This document shows positions 61,354 through 64,000 of a stretch of 64,000 nucleotides of DNA, piece after piece (within the stretch, counting starts at the first letter, position 1; each line of letters opens with the position of its first letter). A program made the translations under genes and the position numbers. The stretch is from PALSA-1335 sp965231025 (GTDB taxonomy: Bacteria > Patescibacteriota > Gracilibacteria > UBA1369). The notes under the pieces were generated by a model, which saw only the letters and a list, made by a program, of their open reading frames with translations, had not been told where the DNA came from and made no database searches. The DNA is taken from assembly GCA_965231025.1 (NCBI GenBank), contig OZ246407.1:620001-684000 (forward strand), given 5' to 3'.

Positions 61354-62334
61354 TTAATCCTCCGGAGCGCCTTCACGCAAACCCTCCAGAAAATACTTCT
61401 TTGAAAGGGCATAATAATAAAAATTCTTATTGAACAGCTTAAACACGCGGATAATCAGGGGGAACGACAACACAAGAAACACGGCCCTCTTCAAAAGTCC
61501 GGGGACTTTGCCAAGTTCAGGATACCGTTTATGGAAAACCCAGGCCGCCATTCCGATATTTCTCATCCGGTCGCGGAGACTGGACTCGGTCATCATATGG
61601 TCGTGATAACCGACCGCTTCCTTGTTGTAATATAACCGGAGCCCCTCCCTCTGATGAAGCCTGTACCCAAGCTCAATATCCTCCCAACCATATCCGGAAA
61701 AAGAGGGGTCAAACGGGTATTTGTCCAGAAGCGAACGTTTCAGGGAAATATTCGAAGTGTAAAAGAAATTGTAATCTGCCTCCTCTTTTCCCTCCAGCTT
61801 TTCATAAGCGAACTGATGCCCCCCGAACTTTCCAAAAACGGTTGATCCGTTGGTCAGCCAGGACATGAACGGAGTGACGTGAAGTTTTGGATGCCAAAGA
61901 GTCAGACCGAGTACGGCCTCATTCTCCCCAGAATGCCGAAGATGGTAGCGGAGATGCTCGCTCAGAAAATTCTCCTTCACGATAATATCATCGCCGATAA
62001 GCACAATAATATTGCCGAGCGTATGCCCGACCCCGAAATTACGCGCAATCCCCTGCCCCTGATTTTTTTGGCGGAAAAAACGAAAATTCGGATACTTGGA
62101 GGCATATTTTTCAAGAACGTCCGGCGTCTCATCCTTACTCCCGTCATCAACAACGATCACTTCGTAATCCTGCCGCGGAAGATCCTGACGATAAAGGGCA
62201 TCCAGACATTCCCGGAGTATTTGTGATCGATTGAAAGTCGGAATAACAACACTTAAAACCATAGGGTCGGCATAAACTGAATCCATTGTAGTCGACCCCA
62301 TGGTTGAAGTAAACGCGACGTGGGTTGAATACAT
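61354..62334 (-). CDS. GT2-family glycosyltransferase (326 aa)
   Basis: The GT-A core begins VLSVVIPTFNRSQILRECL after a 25-residue extension. It has VIVVDDGSKDETPDVLE and the DxD-type IVLIGDDIIV motif, then GWEDIELGYRLHQREGLRLY, typical of inverting GT2 enzymes with the acceptor-site GWEDxE. A weak hydrophobic patch near residues 285-300 may anchor it. The start overlaps the ssb stop (TAATG), so translation is coupled; an internal ATG at 62262 is an alternative. Confidence 0.88.
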   Translation of the reverse strand: MYSTHVAFTSTMGSTTMDSVYADPMVLSVVIPTFNRSQILRECLDALYRQDLPRQDYEVIVVDDGSKDETPDVLEKYASKYPNFRFFRQKNQGQGIARNFGVGHTLGNIIVLIGDDIIVKENFLSEHLRYHLRHSGENEAVLGLTLWHPKLHVTPFMSWLTNGSTVFGKFGGHQFAYEKLEGKEEADYNFFYTSNISLKRSLLDKYPFDPSFSGYGWEDIELGYRLHQREGLRLYYNKEAVGYHDHMMTESSLRDRMRNIGMAAWVFHKRYPELGKVPGLLKRAVFLVLSFPLIIRVFKLFNKNFYYYALSKKYFLEGLREGAPED

Positions 62335-62711
62335 TATGCCGGGACATCGACCAGTGTAACCTCATCAGTCGTCTTGTTTTTCCTGATGCTGATGAAATTC
62401 ACCACGTCGGCGATGATTTCCGTCGCTTTGCGGTTTTTCCCCTCCTTATCCTGATATTTGTGGTTGGAAAGATGTCCTTCCACGTAAACCCCTGCACCCT
62501 TTTTGAGGTACTCCCCGCAAGCCTCGCCAAGCTTTCTCCACGCGACGATTTTATGGAAATCCGCGGAAGAATGAACCTCCCCTTCCTTCGTCGTGGAATC
62601 GCGGTTGGTCGCGACCTTGAAGGTGGTGACCGTATGACCAGACGTGGTCATTTTCATTTCCGGCTGGGTAGCCAGATGTCCCATCAAAAGGACTTTGTTG
62701 ACACTTCTCAT
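62334..62711 (-). CDS. ssb: Single-stranded DNA-binding protein (short C-terminus)
   Basis: The 125-aa protein has the OB fold of SSB: MRSVNKVLLMGHLATQPEMK, VTTFKVATNRDST, DFHKIVAWRKLGEACGEYL and VYVEGHLSNHKYQDKEGK. It ends soon after the fold (EVTLVDVPA) without the acidic DDDIPF-type tip that recruits repair proteins in other bacteria. ATG at 62711 matches the SSB start; an upstream start 11 codons earlier is less likely. Confidence 0.93.
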   Translation of the reverse strand: MRSVNKVLLMGHLATQPEMKMTTSGHTVTTFKVATNRDSTTKEGEVHSSADFHKIVAWRKLGEACGEYLKKGAGVYVEGHLSNHKYQDKEGKNRKATEIIADVVNFISIRKNKTTDEVTLVDVPA

Positions 62712-62870
62712 AATTGAAAAGAGTGAAGAAATAAGTATCAACACCTTAACGGACGACCCATGAACATATTTTCACCAAACCCTTAAAAAAACATAAAATC
62801 ACCAAAACGGAGGGAAACTTGCATTTTTAGTGATCTTCAACAACAATAAAGCCGCATTCCCCTTTTCATT

Positions 62871-63515
62871 ATGTTCACAGGAATCATTCAGGAAGTCGGC
62901 ACCGTCACGAATGTTACCAAGAAGCACGAGACAGCAACATTCACCATAGAAAGTAATAAACTTACTCCTTTGCTCAATATCGGGGACTCAGTCAGCGTCG
63001 ATGGAGCATGCCTGACCGTCGTGCAAAAAAAGAAAGACCATTTTGAAGTCGAAGCCATTCCAGAAACCCTGAAACGAACCATCGGCAAGTATTACCATGA
63101 AGGATCCAAAGTCAATCTGGAGCCCGCGATGCAACTCAGCGACCGCATCCACGGACACATGGTTACCGGCCACATAGATTTCACGGGAAAAGTAAGCAAA
63201 GAAGAAACGGGAGCAGAGTCCATTCGCTTGCAAGTTACATTCGCCCCGAACTACGCAAAATACTTTGCCCTGAAAGGATCGGTAACCATTAACGGCGTCA
63301 GCCTGACCATCAGCAATCTGCTCGCCGACAGTTTCGAGGTTGAAATTATTCCCCATACCCTAAAAAACACCAATCTTGGCGGCAGGAAAGACGAAAATGG
63401 AAATCCTGAAGTCAACGTGGAAATCGACCTGATCGCCAGATATCTGGAAAGCCTCCTGAACGCCAAAGAGGGTGAATCAAACTATTTCTTTCTCAAAGAA
63501 CGGGGTTTCATTTAA
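62871..63515 (+). CDS. ribE: Riboflavin synthase, alpha subunit
   Basis: RibE dismutates two lumazine molecules into riboflavin. The 214-aa protein shows the two-fold repeat of Lum_binding domains: MFTGIIQEVGTV with SVSVDGACLTVV, then HMVTGHIDFTGKV with VTINGVSLTISNLL. It starts a short riboflavin group with ribH, about 59 kb from ribD-ribBA. No FMN-riboswitch-like leader was seen upstream. Confidence 0.95.
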   Translation: MFTGIIQEVGTVTNVTKKHETATFTIESNKLTPLLNIGDSVSVDGACLTVVQKKKDHFEVEAIPETLKRTIGKYYHEGSKVNLEPAMQLSDRIHGHMVTGHIDFTGKVSKEETGAESIRLQVTFAPNYAKYFALKGSVTINGVSLTISNLLADSFEVEIIPHTLKNTNLGGRKDENGNPEVNVEIDLIARYLESLLNAKEGESNYFFLKERGFI

Positions 63516-63556
63516 AATGAAAATACAATCCGCCGAACAATTAACTCCAAAGAAAC

Positions 63557-64000
63557 ATGAAAAGCTCCAAATCCGCACCCCAAAAACTCAACGGGAAACC
63601 TTATAAATTCGCCATCATTCTCTCAAGATACAATGATGATATCGGGAAGGAACTGCTCAAAAACACCCAGGAAACGCTGCTCAAACTCGGAACGAAAGCA
63701 AAAAGCATAGACCTCTTCCGCGTTCCGGGAGCATTGGAGATTCCCGTGACGGCAAACGCCCTTGCCTTAAAAAACAAATATGACGCCATTATCTGCCTCG
63801 GAGTCATTATCAAAGGGGAAACGCCGCACTTCGACCTGGTGGCCGGTGAATGTTACCGCGGACTCATGGACATCAGCCTCTGCAGCGACACGCCGATTAT
63901 TTTCGGGGTTCTTACAGCCAACAACGTAAAACAGGCCAAGGACCGCGCGGCCAGAAGTAAATTCAACAAGGGCAAAGAGTACGGTGAAGCCGCCGTCGAA
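63557..64000 (+). CDS. ribH: Lumazine synthase, 3' end beyond the window
   Basis: RibH condenses the pyrimidine and butanone-phosphate intermediates to lumazine. 148 codons are present without a stop; family proteins are about 155 aa, so only a few residues are missing. FAIILSRYNDDIGKELLKNT, VPGALEIPVTANALA, LGVIIKGETPHFDLVAGE and FGVLTANNVKQAKDRA are the family blocks. It starts 41 nt after ribE. Confidence 0.95.
   Translation, partial: MKSSKSAPQKLNGKPYKFAIILSRYNDDIGKELLKNTQETLLKLGTKAKSIDLFRVPGALEIPVTANALALKNKYDAIICLGVIIKGETPHFDLVAGECYRGLMDISLCSDTPIIFGVLTANNVKQAKDRAARSKFNKGKEYGEAAVE

Noticed and set aside
1..64000. UGA recoding as glycine (Gracilibacteria/SR1 type)
   Set aside because: Many genes end cleanly in TGA, several within ATGA or TTGA overlaps with the next start (Wzz-like, pdxS, the Trm9-like gene).
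1..64000. CRISPR arrays, insertion sequences, integrases
   Set aside because: No regularly spaced direct repeats, transposase or integrase genes were seen, including at the edges of the two GC-rich islands.

Overview
The window looks like chromosomal DNA of a small-genome, monoderm-like bacterium. My best guess is the Candidate Phyla Radiation (Patescibacteria), perhaps Peregrinibacteria-like. Pointers are dense gene packing with 1-14 nt overlaps, a weakly developed Shine-Dalgarno signal, short versions of core proteins (EF-Ts 195 aa), a MacAB-type exporter without an outer-membrane partner, an archaeal/eukaryal-type Elp3, and large proteins with no recognisable family. UGA is an ordinary stop: many genes end in TGA inside ATGA or TTGA overlaps, so this is not a UGA-recoding lineage. 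The lineage call is inference, and nothing in the window identifies the species.

Layout. 1-3.8 kb: a partial multi-membrane carrier with HEAT repeats, then ribD-ribBA (minus). 3.9-6.1 kb: rpsB, a DUF4870-like membrane protein and tsf (minus). 6.3-11.8 kb: one plus-strand run behind a near-consensus promoter, holding an RsbW-like kinase, a STAS antagonist, a PrsW-like intramembrane protease, and three polysaccharide genes (two GT4 glycosyltransferases and a chain-length regulator). 11.8-21.3 kb: AI-2E-type permease, pilin-like protein, YggS, Der, a nucleotidyltransferase, UvrC with a large insertion, a second STAS protein, a DUF446 protein, a LOG protein, a glutaredoxin and tRNA-Leu. 21.4-33.4 kb: obg-pth-rplU, rluD, pdxS-pdxT, tyrS-recG-tandem ddl, and an SPFH protein. 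33.7-43.6 kb: a 547-aa unknown divergent from umuD-umuC across a palindrome, a 1091-aa unknown, and a divergent elp3 / Trm9-like methyltransferase pair followed by a WecG-type transferase. 44.4-49.1 kb: a four-gene MacAB-like export operon. 49.3-53.6 kb: gatB, coaE, small membrane proteins and lepB. 55-64 kb: two membrane proteins, a DHH phosphoesterase, fmt, an O-antigen-ligase-like protein, a solute-binding lipoprotein, GT2, ssb, and ribE-ribH (ribH runs off the end).

Two intervals do not fit the background. 43.64-44.37 kb holds a GC-rich patch with a minus-strand chain of tiny ORFs, Shine-Dalgarno sites and a 12-bp perfect hairpin. 53.56-54.95 kb starts with a textbook promoter and a hairpin-headed leader, then turns into very GC-rich DNA with one 228-aa zinc-ribbon / membrane / Pro-Ala-Thr-rich protein. 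Both are either horizontally acquired or assembly chimeras.

How the genes work together. RibBA, RibD, RibE and RibH cover the riboflavin pathway except the phosphatase. PdxS/PdxT make pyridoxal phosphate and YggS buffers it. The kinase-STAS-PrsW module probably controls the envelope-polysaccharide genes it is co-transcribed with. Elp3 plus the Trm9-like enzyme may form a eukaryote-like wobble-uridine modification pathway.
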